Below, piece after piece: positions 5,808 through 6,600 of a DNA stretch of 6,600 nucleotides (position 1 is its first letter; every line of letters begins with the position of its first letter). The notes under the pieces are model-generated. The model was not told the origin of the DNA. It saw nothing but the letters and a program-made list of their open reading frames with translations, and searched no databases. Origin of the DNA: Pseudomonadota bacterium (GTDB lineage Bacteria > Pseudomonadota > Alphaproteobacteria > Rhizobiales > Xanthobacteraceae). The DNA lies in NCBI GenBank assembly GCA_021779635.1, contig JAJYAH010000399.1, forward strand, positions 1 to 6,600, in the 5' to 3' direction. A program made the translations under genes and the position numbers.

Positions 5808-6134
5808 ATGAACAGTATGAACACGACGAAGACGATCGCAGCGATGCCGATAACCGGCTTGCGCATCAAGCTCCCGCTTGCAGCCGCAGCGCTCGTTCTC
5901 GCCTTGCTCGCGATGCCCCATGCCGGGCATGCGCAGGGCGTCGTCGGCGGCATGGAGGGCGGCGCTCAGCAAGGCGAGCGCGAGGGTGGCCGCGCGGCAG
6001 GCCCGGTGGGCGCCGTCGTTGGCGGCGCGGTCGGCGCCGGTGTCGGCGGCGCGGTAGGTGCCGTCAATGGCGTCCTCGGGATCGGTGGCTATCGGTATCA
6101 CCGTCATTATCGGCACCACCATCATTATCATTGA
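5808..6134 (+). CDS. Small secreted glycine-zipper protein with His/Tyr-rich C-terminus
   Basis: This is a predicted 108-residue protein of unknown function. Residues 1-42 form a signal peptide with a basic N-region (GLRIK), a hydrophobic Leu/Ala core (about 22-35) and probable cleavage after GHA, before Q43. A charged Gly-rich stretch (GGMEGGAQQGEREGGR, 47-62) is followed by a glycine-zipper-like hydrophobic segment (64-93), able to pack into or against a membrane. The end is GYRYHRHYRHHHHYH (residues 94-108), a cluster of eight His/Arg-flanked positions that could bind metal or heparin-like polyanions. ATG 5808 was chosen because the signal peptide begins there and AAGGA lies 10 bases upstream (5793-5797); ATG 5817 is an alternative. 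Similar short Gly/His-rich secreted proteins are frequent in Bradyrhizobium-type genomes (recollection). No function can be assigned. Confidence 0.75.
   Translation: MNSMNTTKTIAAMPITGLRIKLPLAAAALVLALLAMPHAGHAQGVVGGMEGGAQQGEREGGRAAGPVGAVVGGAVGAGVGGAVGAVNGVLGIGGYRYHRHYRHHHHYH
6009..6056 (+). repeat. Two tandem 24-base units inside the glycine-zipper gene
   Basis: Units 6009-6032 and 6033-6056 both begin GGCGCC and both contain GGCGGCGCGGT; they encode GAVVGGAV and GAGVGGAV. A third partial copy (GGTGCCGTC) follows. This suggests the zipper grew by slippage duplication and may vary in length between strains. Confidence 0.7.
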
Positions 6135-6201
6135 TACGGCTCTCCACGATCGCCACAGCCGCTTCCACTGCTACCGGCAGGTTTCTGCTTTCTACGCAAT
6201 C

Positions 6202-6263
6202 GTCATTCCCCGATGCGCAATCGCGCATCTGAGGTTCGCATCCTCGATGCGCCCCGGAATGAC
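6202..6263. repeat. Palindromic intergenic repeat with GTCATTCC/GGAATGAC ends
   Basis: The 8-base termini GTCATTCC (6202-6209) and GGAATGAC (6256-6263) are perfect inverted repeats. Inside, GATGCGC (6212-6218) pairs with GCGCATC (6223-6229); the same GCGCATC can instead pair with a second GATGCGC at 6246-6252, so two alternative folds exist. I recognise the GTCATTCC...GGAATGAC family as abundant between genes of Bradyrhizobium and relatives (not searched). It lies between convergent genes and may work as a terminator or RNA stabiliser. The rest of the spacer 6135-6283 shows nothing else recognisable. Confidence 0.7.
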
Positions 6264-6283
6264 TTTGTGTTTGCGTGCTGATC

Positions 6284-6600
<317 letters not shown>

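Overview
The window looks like chromosomal DNA of a GC-rich alphaproteobacterium, most likely Bradyrhizobium, Rhodopseudomonas or a close relative (Nitrobacteraceae). This rests on strong G/C preference at third codon positions, on intergenic palindromes of the kind familiar from Bradyrhizobium-type genomes (4582-4631, 4643-4683, 6202-6263), and on short secreted Gly/His-rich and YkuD-type envelope proteins. The genus call is by recognition, not by a search.

Left part (1-4582, all + strand): the 3' end of an amino-acid-type ABC transporter ATPase (1-375), a complete FmdA/AmdA-family acetamidase/formamidase (464-1705), a very long second gene (1714-4149) and a RidA-family protein (4178-4582). 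The second gene is the most unusual item. It reads without interruption through an AraC-type sensor region, an AraC HTH domain and a complete second acetamidase/formamidase domain that is clearly a paralogue of the preceding gene product. A textbook sigma-54 (-24/-12) promoter sequence lies at 1794-1810, just downstream of a 12-bp GC-rich hairpin and 11 bases before an in-frame ATG at 1822. A reasonable reading is a nitrogen-scavenging locus: uptake of an amide or amino-acid-like compound, hydrolysis by one or two amidases, removal of reactive enamine/imine products by RidA, and control by a regulator physically joined to the enzyme. The substrate cannot be read from the sequence.

Middle (4583-4708): a short spacer between convergent genes, almost filled by two adjacent palindromes that probably act as a two-way transcription end.

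Right part (4709-6600): a secreted L,D-transpeptidase with a Pro/Gln/Tyr-rich tail (minus strand, 4709-5503), a divergent spacer (5504-5807), a small secreted glycine-zipper protein with a His/Tyr-rich end (5808-6134), a spacer holding a palindromic repeat (6202-6263), and the 3' end of an ABC-2 type permease (minus strand, 6284 to the window edge). These look like unrelated housekeeping and envelope genes. No tRNA, rRNA, CRISPR array, transposase or integrase was seen.
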